A stretch of 64,000 bases of DNA from Polyangia bacterium. Its GTDB lineage: Bacteria > Myxococcota_A > Polyangia > Nannocystales > Nannocystaceae. Under the pieces are notes generated by a model. It was not told where the DNA came from, searched no databases, and worked only from the letters and a program-made list of their open reading frames with translations. The stretch is from positions 94,964 to 158,963 of the forward strand of contig JAUIFF010000021.1 of the NCBI GenBank assembly GCA_030429545.1, written 5' to 3'. Position numbers and translations under genes: made by a program. Positions 1-7,538 of the stretch are shown here, piece after piece. The first letter of the stretch is position 1; each line of letters opens with the position of its first letter.

Positions 1-243
1 GTGTTTGCTGAGGTCGGCAAAGCCTTCGCGCTGGCCGTCGGAGCAACCGATCACCCCGGGGTCGCCCTTCTCGCTCTCGACAAATTTGATGCCCTGCAGT
101 GATTTGGGCGGGTCTTCGCCGCCGCCGTCGTCGTAGCCGCCGACGTTGGGGCCGGGGCCGCAGACACAGCCCGCCAGCAGCAGGCTCGAAACGAGAGCAG
201 CCGGGGCTGCGAGTAGGGTGATGCAGCGTGTAAGCGCAACCAT
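1..243 (-). CDS. Lipoprotein, N-terminal part only (gene runs off the left edge)
   Basis: The reverse strand reads an open frame of 81 codons from the ATG at 243 to the window edge, with no stop. The first ~26 residues form a lipoprotein signal: a Thr/Arg-containing start, a hydrophobic Leu/Ala/Val core and a lipobox LLAGC. A Gly/Asp/Pro-rich stretch (GGYDDGGGED) follows, then a segment containing GCSDGQREGFADL. The mature protein is expected on a membrane facing the periplasm or cell surface. I do not recognise the domain with certainty; similar REGF segments occur in secreted myxobacterial proteins as far as I recall, so this is weak. About 290 bp of non-coding DNA separates it from the cysteine dioxygenase gene on the same strand. 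Confidence 0.7.
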   Translation of the reverse strand, partial: MVALTRCITLLAAPAALVSSLLLAGCVCGPGPNVGGYDDGGGEDPPKSLQGIKFVESEKGDPGVIGCSDGQREGFADLSKH

Positions 244-530
244 GGGCCCGGAGCATAGGAAAACTTTGGTGCAGGGTGTAGCCCGAATTTTCCGCCCGCC
301 CGCCACCCGGTCGCCCGGGTTGGTGCAGTGAACTACGATAAGTTGGCCTAGGTGGACCGAAGGGGGGTTCTCAGCCCATTTGCAGCACGAACCGTCGCGC
401 TCGACGGGCAGCCTGCTCGATGTTGACAATCTCACGGAAATTGTCCGCGGACGGTCAACCGGGCCATCGGGGCCGGGCCACGACCCTGTTGACTATACAT
501 ACGTGCCGCGATGCCGGGCAGGGGTGGCCA

Positions 531-1103
531 CTAGGCGCTGTAGCGCAGCAACTTGCGCTCGCGCAGGTACCAGCCGTCGGCGGTTGGAGTGTAAATACAA
601 CATTTACACATCTCGTCGGCATAGACGTGGATCGTCACCGCCTTGGTTTTGTCGGAGGCATTGGCGATCGTGTGGTACTCGTAGGGTGGAATCAGGGCGC
701 CCGACGAGCCGACCCCAGCAAAGATCCGGCCGGCCTCGCGAAAGCGACAGCGTGCACCTGTATCTTCGAGCAGATCAAACTGGACGACCTCGATAGTGCC
801 CTGCACCACGCCTTCAACACACCACAGCCCGTAGTGGTCGTGGATCGGGGTTGATTGGCCGGGCCCCCAGGTCATGGCGATCACCGTGTAGTTGAGGCGT
901 TCGGAGCGGTGGAGCAACCGCCGGGCGTACTGCCCGGGGATCGCCTGGGTGAGCTCGTCTGGGAGTTTAAGGGCGCGATCGTTGATCAGCCGGGTGAGAC
1001 CACCTCCGACGGCGTGGCTGAGCTTTTGCGGGGTGGTGTGTTGCACGGCTTCGTCGAGCAGTGAAACCAGTGAGTCGAGACCTGGAAACTGGCGCGGCGT
1101 CAT
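531..1103 (-). CDS. Cysteine dioxygenase type I family protein (cupin)
   Basis: 190 residues, about the usual length for bacterial cysteine dioxygenases. The family oxidises cysteine, or 3-mercaptopropionate in some bacteria, to the sulfinate using a mononuclear non-haem iron in the cytoplasm. The iron ligands are visible as H88 and H90 in PIHDHYGLW and H144 in YEYHTIAN. The segment CVEGVVQGTIEV gives the cupin strand after the first motif. The C-terminal region contains an unusual Cys cluster, MCKCCIYT (about 165-172), encoded by an AT-rich inverted repeat. The gene is followed on the same strand by a lipoprotein gene and preceded by a halogenase-like gene 194 bp upstream, so a shared transcript is possible but not shown. 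Substrate choice between cysteine and mercaptopropionate is not decided here. Confidence 0.88.
   Translation of the reverse strand: MTPRQFPGLDSLVSLLDEAVQHTTPQKLSHAVGGGLTRLINDRALKLPDELTQAIPGQYARRLLHRSERLNYTVIAMTWGPGQSTPIHDHYGLWCVEGVVQGTIEVVQFDLLEDTGARCRFREAGRIFAGVGSSGALIPPYEYHTIANASDKTKAVTIHVYADEMCKCCIYTPTADGWYLRERKLLRYSA
589..609. repeat. AT-rich inverted repeat inside the cysteine dioxygenase gene
   Basis: GTGTAAAT (589-596), five spacer bases, then ATTTACAC (602-609) form a perfect 8-5-8 inverted repeat in otherwise GC-rich coding sequence. The 12-mer GTGTAAATACAA recurs at 15820-15831. It belongs to the scatter of AT-rich TGTA/TACA patches described in the findings. Function unknown. Confidence 0.6.
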
Positions 1104-1297
1104 GGGACCTCGTGGGTTGATCCTACCGGTTCCAACGATTTTTTGCGGTGATTTCCGGGGAAATTGCCGTTAGCTCACACCGTGTTGCGCGGCCGCGACC
1201 GTGCGTGCTTGGGCGCACCTTTAAATATGCGTATACATGTTTTTGCGATGGCATCGCCGGGCGTCGCCGGTCGAGCGACGCGGCACCATCAATTCGG

Positions 1298-2578
1298 CTA
1301 GCTCGCCGACTGGGCCTGTTGGGCCTCGAGTTTTGCCAGGGCGCTGGCCTTGGCGGCTCGGATCGCCCGCAGGCCGGCATTCGGCGGTTCTTGGTAGACC
1401 CGGCCGGCAAACAGGTCGATCAGATCTTCGCGGTATTTTTGGTGCACGAAGTAGGAGAAGGCCAGGGGGTTGAGCCAGAAGCAATCGACCATGTCTTCGA
1501 TCGCATCCATGCCACGCTCCGAAACCTGCTCAAACAGGGCAAACGGGTTGTCGCCAAAATCCTTGCCGTCGCGGCGCAGGTAGTCGCCAATCGCCTCAGC
1601 CGCGAGTTGTCCCTCGGCGACCGCAAAGTGCAGGCCAAACGAGAAGATCGGGTCGACAAACCGGTGGGCATCACCCACGCACAAAAACCCTTTTCCGGTG
1701 AAATTGCGAATGTGATAGCTGTAGTTGGAAGCGGCGCGGACCGGCTCGACAAGCTCGACACCCTCGACCCGGCGGGCGAGTTCGGGATTGAGGGTTTTGA
1801 GTTGCTCCCGATAAAACGCCTCGCGGTCGAGCTCCTGGTCGCGGTAGTGGCCAGAGGGCACAACCACGCCGACGCTGACAACATCGTCTTCGATCGGGAT
1901 AAACCACGCCCAGTGGTTTTTCTTGGCGTAGAAAATAAGTGTATTACCACTGGCTTTGCCCTCGTCGCGCCTGGCCCCCCGGAGGTGGCAAAACAGTGCG
2001 AGCTGGCGGTCGTACTTGCCGCGTTCCTTGGCGCTGGCGATGCCCTGGTTTGACAAAAACGTTGCCATGCCCGAGGCGTCGACGACCACCTTGGATTCGA
2101 TACGGATGGTCTCTCCACGGGCGGTGCGAACAACCAGTCCGGTGACGGCACCGGCGGCATCTTGCAAAACCTCGGTCGCCTGGCCGGTGATCACCTGGGA
2201 GCCCGAGCGCTTGGCGGCCTCGAGCGCCTGGCTATCGAACTCGCTGCGACGAACCTGCCAGGTGCTGTAGTCCTCTAGCTTGCCCGACGCACCACGCGAC
2301 ATCACCGGCACCCAAAAGGTGTTCTTACCGCCGGTACCGTAAACGGTCACCCCGTATTTCACCGGGTGCCCCTTGCTCGCCATCTGGTCTTCGAGACCCA
2401 TGGCGCGGACAACCCCACCACAGTAGCCGGTCATCGATTCGCCAATGTGAAATCGCGGAAAGGCGTCTTTTTCGATAATGACGGAGCGAACACCCTGTTG
2501 GGCCAAAAACACAGCCGTAGCAGCGCCACCGGGGCCGCCACCGACAATCACTACTTCGGTTTGGATCACATCTGCCAC
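1298..2578 (-). CDS. FAD-dependent halogenase-like flavoprotein monooxygenase
   Basis: 426 residues. The N-terminus has a Rossmann FAD motif VIVGGGPGGAA (about 10-20), then PRFHIGES, typical of the tryptophan-halogenase/geranylgeranyl-reductase superfamily. HWAWFIP (about 228-234) fits the WxWxIP signature of FADH2-dependent halogenases, and GDAHRFVDPIFSFG is the second FAD motif. The size and short C-terminus resemble the halogenases that act on carrier-bound or aliphatic substrates more than free-tryptophan halogenases; that is inference. The enzyme would need a flavin reductase, which is not seen nearby. Neighbours on the same strand are cysteine dioxygenase downstream and an isopenicillin-N-synthase-like oxygenase 139 bp upstream, so it may belong to a small oxidative set. 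Related non-halogenating monooxygenases share these motifs, so halogenation itself is not certain. Confidence 0.82.
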   Translation of the reverse strand: MADVIQTEVVIVGGGPGGAATAVFLAQQGVRSVIIEKDAFPRFHIGESMTGYCGGVVRAMGLEDQMASKGHPVKYGVTVYGTGGKNTFWVPVMSRGASGKLEDYSTWQVRRSEFDSQALEAAKRSGSQVITGQATEVLQDAAGAVTGLVVRTARGETIRIESKVVVDASGMATFLSNQGIASAKERGKYDRQLALFCHLRGARRDEGKASGNTLIFYAKKNHWAWFIPIEDDVVSVGVVVPSGHYRDQELDREAFYREQLKTLNPELARRVEGVELVEPVRAASNYSYHIRNFTGKGFLCVGDAHRFVDPIFSFGLHFAVAEGQLAAEAIGDYLRRDGKDFGDNPFALFEQVSERGMDAIEDMVDCFWLNPLAFSYFVHQKYREDLIDLFAGRVYQEPPNAGLRAIRAAKASALAKLEAQQAQSAS

Positions 2579-2717
2579 TAAACCCAGTCTAACCCAAAGA
2601 TCGAAATTTGGCGGCAGTCACCAAACGTGACTTTTGGGCCAGGCGACGCGCGAAGTTACCAGGCGAAGAATTAGGTGCATACAAGCCGGTAGCAGCCAAT
2701 ACATGGGTGTGCGGCGA

Positions 2718-3833
2718 TCAGTCGCGGACCGCGTAATCGTCTCCGTAAAATTTGCTGGTGATTTGTGTATGAAACGACAACGCGCGGATCGGCGGATAGC
2801 GCACGGGCCCGAGCCCCGGTAGTTGCTCGAGCATGACATCTTCCGGCAAGTAAATGTTGATCGGAAACGAGGTCCGAACCTGCGCACACAATTCAGCAGA
2901 CCGTGGGGGCGCAACGCGATGGGTCGTCGAAGGCAGGCGGTCGCCCGAGATCCGCTGCATATAGTCGCCCGTGTTGACGATCAGCGAGCCCGGCGGCGCC
3001 GACAGGAGAATCCACTTGCCGTTTTTGCGGTTGAGGACTTGCAGGCCCTCGATCGTTGGTGCGGGCAACAGGGTAAACAGGTTGACATCTTCGTGGCCGA
3101 GTAGGCGGCCCGCACCCGAGTTCAGGTGTGTCTGTGAGAGGGGCGGATAATAGTTGAGCCGCAAGCCAAACGCGGGCCGCGAAAGCCACGGGTCGAGGTG
3201 TTCAGGTGGCGCCCCAATGGCGCGCAGCATTGCCTGACACAGCGGCCTACACAGGGGAAGATGGCTGGCGACAAACCGGCGAAAGCTATGTTCGAGTTCG
3301 GCTGCGGGCCACCACGCCGACGGCTCAAACGCCGGGTCGTTGTCGAGGTTAAAGGCACGCCGGCACAGCACCCATCCCTCGACCATGTCGGGGTGGACCT
3401 CGGTGGTCGCCGCAAACGGAAAGTAGCCCTGGTTGACCGCGCCATGGCGCTTGGCCAAAAATCTGTGCTTGTCCGCAGATGGTCGCTCGAACATGTCACA
3501 AACCCACTGGTGGGCGACCTCGTAGAGCTGGGGGTCGATGCCCGTGTCGCAGACGACGGCAAAGCCGATCGAGGTCAACGACTGGCCGAGCGCGCGGGCA
3601 AAAATCTCTGGGGGAGAGAGTAGGGAGCAGGGTTCGAGGCGATAGTCCTCGTCAAACACATCACCACTTCGTTGGGCGAGGGTGTAGGTCTGCCGCTTGT
3701 CGACCCGCTCGTATTCGGCGAGGTCCGTATTGGTCGTGGCGACCTGGTCGCGATTGGGTTTGGACACCACAACAAGTTTCACCGCTGCGAGCGTAAATGC
3801 CAAGTCTGGTTGCTTGCTCGAGGTTGTGGGCAT
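2718..3833 (-). CDS. Isopenicillin N synthase-like Fe(II) dioxygenase
   Basis: About 371 residues from the ATG at 3833. The C-terminal half has the double-stranded beta-helix of the IPNS / 2-oxoglutarate oxygenase family. HED in LGHEDVNLFTLL gives the HxD iron ligands. NTGDYMQRISGDRLPSTTHR gives the distal His, and RTSFPINIY supplies the Arg-x-Ser co-substrate motif. An N-terminal non-haem dioxygenase domain covers about residues 70-190. The family hydroxylates, desaturates or cyclises small molecules; the substrate is unknown. The open frame extends to 3917, but that would overlap the divergent bicupin. The ATG at 3833 leaves only 17 bp between the two starts, so a later GTG (near 3770) is also plausible. 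It lies upstream of, and co-directional with, the halogenase-like gene. Confidence 0.82.
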   Translation of the reverse strand: MPTTSSKQPDLAFTLAAVKLVVVSKPNRDQVATTNTDLAEYERVDKRQTYTLAQRSGDVFDEDYRLEPCSLLSPPEIFARALGQSLTSIGFAVVCDTGIDPQLYEVAHQWVCDMFERPSADKHRFLAKRHGAVNQGYFPFAATTEVHPDMVEGWVLCRRAFNLDNDPAFEPSAWWPAAELEHSFRRFVASHLPLCRPLCQAMLRAIGAPPEHLDPWLSRPAFGLRLNYYPPLSQTHLNSGAGRLLGHEDVNLFTLLPAPTIEGLQVLNRKNGKWILLSAPPGSLIVNTGDYMQRISGDRLPSTTHRVAPPRSAELCAQVRTSFPINIYLPEDVMLEQLPGLGPVRYPPIRALSFHTQITSKFYGDDYAVRD

Positions 3834-3850
3834 GCGATAGTTCGTGGGTG

Positions 3851-4612
3851 ATGGATCCGGCTTCTCCTGTTGAACTCGAAGGCGGGTGCTACGTGGCCCG
3901 GACCTGGCGCGAACCAACTGTCGTCTACGGCACTGTCGACATCGACTATGTGATCGATCGGGAGCGCGGGAGCGAAGCCCTGAGTTTTCGCGTCTTGCGC
4001 TGCCGTCCGGGGGAGTCGCCGCGGTTTGCGACCCCGAGCTGTGGCGATGTCATGTATGTGGTCTCTGGGACAGCGACGATCATCGTCGACGGGGTGCGTC
4101 ACCCGGTTGCGCCCGACACCGGGTTTTTTTTGCGTCCGGGAACGTGCTGGAGCGTCGTCGTCGAGGGACCGCAGCCGGTGGTTTTGGCGAGTTCGCAATG
4201 TCCCGACCCCGGGCGCGGCGACCCACGGGTGACGGGCGCAGGCGCTGGCAACACGACAGGACTTCCCCGCGTCCATCTCAGCGAACGCAAGCGCGCGGCC
4301 ACGGCTGACCGTTGGTATTGCGTGATGGTCGATCAAAAGCTAGGGAGCTCGCAGGTCACCCAGTTTGTCGGGGCGATTCCCCCCGGGCGCGCACCTGACC
4401 ACTTTCACCACTACGAAGAGGCGATCTACATTCTCGCCGGTCAGGGTCGAATGTGGGCTGGACAGCGTGCTACCGAAGTCGCGCCTGGAAGCGTGATCTT
4501 CTTGCCGCGGACCCAGGTCCATTGCCTCGAGAACACCGGGACAGGTGAGCTGCGACTACTAGGCGTGTTTTACCCGGCGGGAAGCCCGGCCAATCGCTAC
4601 GACCCCGAGTAG
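3851..4612 (+). CDS. Bicupin protein (two cupin domains)
   Basis: 253 residues from the ATG at 3851; the open frame could begin at 3797 but would overlap the divergent oxygenase. Two cupin_2-like barrels are visible. The first (about 50-130) has GDVMYVVSGTATIIVDG but lacks a clear His pair. The second (about 160-245) has DHFHHYEEAIYILAGQG and a later LPRTQVHCLENTG, so it keeps the HxH...E...H metal set. Only the C-terminal barrel is likely to bind metal. Bicupins include dioxygenases, isomerases and decarboxylases, so the reaction cannot be named. It is divergent from the IPNS-like oxygenase with almost no space between them, suggesting a shared control region and perhaps a shared pathway. 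Confidence 0.75.
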   Translation: MDPASPVELEGGCYVARTWREPTVVYGTVDIDYVIDRERGSEALSFRVLRCRPGESPRFATPSCGDVMYVVSGTATIIVDGVRHPVAPDTGFFLRPGTCWSVVVEGPQPVVLASSQCPDPGRGDPRVTGAGAGNTTGLPRVHLSERKRAATADRWYCVMVDQKLGSSQVTQFVGAIPPGRAPDHFHHYEEAIYILAGQGRMWAGQRATEVAPGSVIFLPRTQVHCLENTGTGELRLLGVFYPAGSPANRYDPE

Positions 4613-4738
4613 GACGCACACGCACGAGGTGTCGCAAGGGGAATGTGTGGGGGCGACAGCGCGGGACCTACTCCAGGTTGTTAGACTGCGAGGGGCAACC
4701 GCGTAGCCTACGAGGTTGCCGGCTCGACGGAACGACGG

Positions 4739-6454
4739 ATGTCAGAACACGGGACACAAGCGGAGTCCGCACGCGGAGACGAGGAGACCGCCCGGGTCGA
4801 CCGCGTGCTGCGGCGGATCCTCAACCTGTGCCTGCTGATCACCGTGGTGATGGCGGTGGTCCAACCTCTCGTCTTTGGCGAGTTTCCCCCGTCCTATCCG
4901 ACCTATCTCATCACGTTTGTGGTCATGGGAATCCTCTCACTGACCTGTCGCATGGGCTATGTCTATACAAGTGCCTATGCATTGATTGCCATTCTCGGGG
5001 CGATCGTCACGGCCGCCTGCCTGATGACCGGCGGGATCCGCAGCCCGAGTGTGGCAGGGTTTGCCATCGTGCTCGTGCTCGGGGCGTTGCTGTTTCGCGG
5101 GCGCGTTGTGTTGTGGGTCGCCGGCGTCATCATGTTGACGATGACCGGGCTTTACGGGATCGAGGCGGTTGGCTCACTACCACCACAAAACACCCCAGAC
5201 ACCCCCATAGGTGCCCTCACAGGCCATTTTGCCCAAACCGTGGCTTCGGCCTATTTTCTCTACCTCATCGTCATGAGTTTGCAGCGGGCGACCACGCGGG
5301 CACGCGACAAAGAAGTCGAAGCCCGGGTCAGCCTTCAGCAGACCGAGCAGGCCAAGCGCTATGTCGACAACATTATCGCGTCGCTGGCCGAGACGCTGAT
5401 CATCCTCGATGCCGAGGGCCATATCACCCAGATCAACCCCGCCACGCGTACCCTGCTTGGCTACTCCGAGGACGAGTTGCGCGGCGAGCCGTTGTCGACG
5501 GTTTTGGTCACCGACCGCAAACGCAGTGTCCGCGAGCTCAATCAGCTGATGCGCGAGGATATCTCCCACGCCGATTGCCGCTACCGCACCCGGCACGGGG
5601 TCATCATCCCGGTGTTGTTCTCGAGTAAACGGGTGCTTGACGAGAAGGGCAAGCTCACAGAGATTGTATGTACAGCGAGTGACATCACCCTGCGTAAACA
5701 GGCCGAAGAACGCCTGGTCGAGGCCAAGGAGCTTGCCGAAGAGGCCAACCTGGCCAAGAGCCGGTTTTTGGCCAACATGAGCCACGAGTTGCGCACGCCG
5801 CTCAATGCCGTGATCGGCTACAGCGAGATGATGATCGAGGAACTGCGCGAGCAAGTGGCCCCGACCGAGGAAGACCTGCGCAAGGTGCAAAAGGCCGGCA
5901 AGCACCTGCTCGGATTGATCAGCGATATCCTCGACCTGTCGAAGATCGAGGCGGGTCGGATGGAGATCATCCACGAGCCGTTCAATCCGGCTAAAACGCT
6001 TCAGGAAGTTGTCGACCAGGTTCGCCCCCAGGCGGCGCAAAACAACAACAAACTCGAGCTCACCGTCCAGCCTGGTGTCGAGCATATGCTCGGCGATCCG
6101 GTGCGGGTGCGTCAGGTTTTACTGAACCTGTTGAGCAACGCTGTGAAGTTTACGGAGAATGGGTCCGTGCGGGTGGTCGCCCGTTGCGAGCTGCGCGATG
6201 GTGCAGGTTGGCTCAAGGTCAGTGTCACCGATACCGGTATCGGGATGTCGGCCCGCCAGCAGTCGCGTCTGTTTCAACCGTTTCGTCAGGCCGACCCATC
6301 GACCTCGCGGCGCTATGGCGGAACCGGCCTAGGTTTGGCGATCAGTCGGGTATTCGCCGAGATGATGGGCGGCACAATCGAGGTGCAAAGCGCACTCGGG
6401 CGCGGGAGTACGTTTACGTTTTTTGCACCGATGCAACCCGAGCGAAAACGGTGA
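4739..6454 (+). CDS. Membrane-bound PAS sensor histidine kinase
   Basis: 571 residues. The N-terminal ~180 residues contain about six hydrophobic helices (an integral-membrane sensor like 7TM/MASE modules but not assignable). They are followed by a short coiled linker and a PAS domain (about 205-320: DNIIASLAETLIILDAEG to TASDITLRKQAEE). HisKA carries the phospho-acceptor His in MSHELRTPLN (about 350). The HATPase_c domain has an N-box LLNLLSNAVKF, G1 DTGIGM and G2 GGTGLGLAIS. There is no receiver domain and no response regulator next to it, so it is an orphan kinase acting on an unknown partner. Start ATG 4739. The region upstream (4613-4738) is the only sizeable control region. Catalytic residues all appear intact. 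Confidence 0.92.
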   Translation: MSEHGTQAESARGDEETARVDRVLRRILNLCLLITVVMAVVQPLVFGEFPPSYPTYLITFVVMGILSLTCRMGYVYTSAYALIAILGAIVTAACLMTGGIRSPSVAGFAIVLVLGALLFRGRVVLWVAGVIMLTMTGLYGIEAVGSLPPQNTPDTPIGALTGHFAQTVASAYFLYLIVMSLQRATTRARDKEVEARVSLQQTEQAKRYVDNIIASLAETLIILDAEGHITQINPATRTLLGYSEDELRGEPLSTVLVTDRKRSVRELNQLMREDISHADCRYRTRHGVIIPVLFSSKRVLDEKGKLTEIVCTASDITLRKQAEERLVEAKELAEEANLAKSRFLANMSHELRTPLNAVIGYSEMMIEELREQVAPTEEDLRKVQKAGKHLLGLISDILDLSKIEAGRMEIIHEPFNPAKTLQEVVDQVRPQAAQNNNKLELTVQPGVEHMLGDPVRVRQVLLNLLSNAVKFTENGSVRVVARCELRDGAGWLKVSVTDTGIGMSARQQSRLFQPFRQADPSTSRRYGGTGLGLAISRVFAEMMGGTIEVQSALGRGSTFTFFAPMQPERKR

Positions 6455-6605
6455 TGCGTTTCGACGCAAACTTTTTTACCTCGGGATTTCGCGCCGAGTA
6501 ATTGTGGTGGCAGACCCCACGAAGTGCATGCACACACATATGTAGCGCGAGCTCGCACGGTGTGTCCCGCAGCCGCCAACGCCAAAATAGGATAGTCTAA
6601 CAAAC

Positions 6606-7472
6606 ATGTTCTCATGGTCATGTCGAAAGGCAGTCGCGCTGTGCTGCAGTCTCGGTGTTGGCCTTGGGGTGTCGCCTGCATGGGCCGAGCAGCCGGTCCA
6701 AGCTCCCGAACCACAAACGATTGCACCCGAGGACGATCCGGTGTCACAGGCACAGGTCATGGTGGTGGTCGATGTCAGCGAACTTTCGACGGATGCCGAA
6801 GCTATCGAAGAGCAGGTGCTGTTGCGATCGGAATACACCCTCGAACAGGCCAACCTGATCCCCTCGCGGGTACCCGACTTCATGCTGATCCGCGTGACCA
6901 TCCAAACCGGTGAAGGCGGCGGGGGGTACCGGGCAGAGCTCACTGCCGAAAAGGGGGGCAAGGCGTTGGAGACCGGGCGCCGCCTGTCGTGCGATCTGTG
7001 TACCGACAGCGAACTTGTGATCTCCGTCCAACGCCAGTTTGCCGACCTGATCCACGAGCTCTATCCCGAAAGCCCGCTTGTCGAGACCGAACCGGACGCG
7101 CCCGAGCAACCTGTACAGCCGAGGCCGCAACCACCGAGGCCGCAACCTGTTCCCGACGACGGCAAACTACTCGGACCCATGGGGCAGGCCGGAACAGCTT
7201 TGGCCGTGTTTGGCCTGGCGGCAACCGGTGTCGGCGTTGGATTTTTAGTGTATGGCCAGCGGCCGCACCCCGAAAATCCGCTGTACCTGCGTGACCTCGA
7301 AACCCCCGGATACCTCGTGGTCGGTGTCGGTGGGGCGGTGATGTTGACGGGTGTGGCGCTGATTATCGGCGACCGGATCCGGGCCAAACGAAGGGCCGAG
7401 CAACGACGCGTCAGTTGGCTACCCGGGGTTGGCCCTCGAGGGGTCAGCCTTGGGGTCGCGGCCCGGTTTTAG
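6606..7472 (+). CDS. Secreted/anchored protein with two C-terminal membrane helices (kinase-neighbour family)
   Basis: 288 residues. It has a signal peptide with cleavage near AWAEQ and an N-terminal domain of about 130 residues with no family I recognise; this domain includes a Cys pair in RRLSCDLCTDSE. A Pro/Gln-rich linker (PRPQPPRPQPVP) follows, then a hydrophobic helix (about 195-215), a loop of ~30 residues, a second helix and a basic C-terminus ending ...GVSLGVAARF. The architecture (signal, variable domain, proline-rich linker, two helices, short tail ending in Phe) is shared with the genes at 42479-43528 and 51036-51812. All three lie beside a Ser/Thr kinase gene; here the kinase is convergent, 66 bp away. 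Function unknown. Signal transmission to or from the kinase is inference. Confidence 0.7.
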   Translation: MFSWSCRKAVALCCSLGVGLGVSPAWAEQPVQAPEPQTIAPEDDPVSQAQVMVVVDVSELSTDAEAIEEQVLLRSEYTLEQANLIPSRVPDFMLIRVTIQTGEGGGGYRAELTAEKGGKALETGRRLSCDLCTDSELVISVQRQFADLIHELYPESPLVETEPDAPEQPVQPRPQPPRPQPVPDDGKLLGPMGQAGTALAVFGLAATGVGVGFLVYGQRPHPENPLYLRDLETPGYLVVGVGGAVMLTGVALIIGDRIRAKRRAEQRRVSWLPGVGPRGVSLGVAARF

Positions 7473-7538
7473 TTTGATATACATATAGTAAGGTGACCGG
7501 TGGCCAACGCCCGATAAGCCATGACTGGTGAGCAACCG

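Noticed and set aside
423..444. GACAAT ... ATTGTC inverted repeat upstream of the left-edge lipoprotein
   Set aside because: Six-base arms only, and no matching promoter elements; too weak to list as an operator.
1148..2053. Long forward frame of 301 codons
   Set aside because: Antisense to the halogenase-like gene, which has clear FAD and WxWxIP motifs; a product of high GC third positions.
5177..6085. Reverse frame of 302 codons
   Set aside because: Antisense to the histidine kinase gene, with no recognisable motif.
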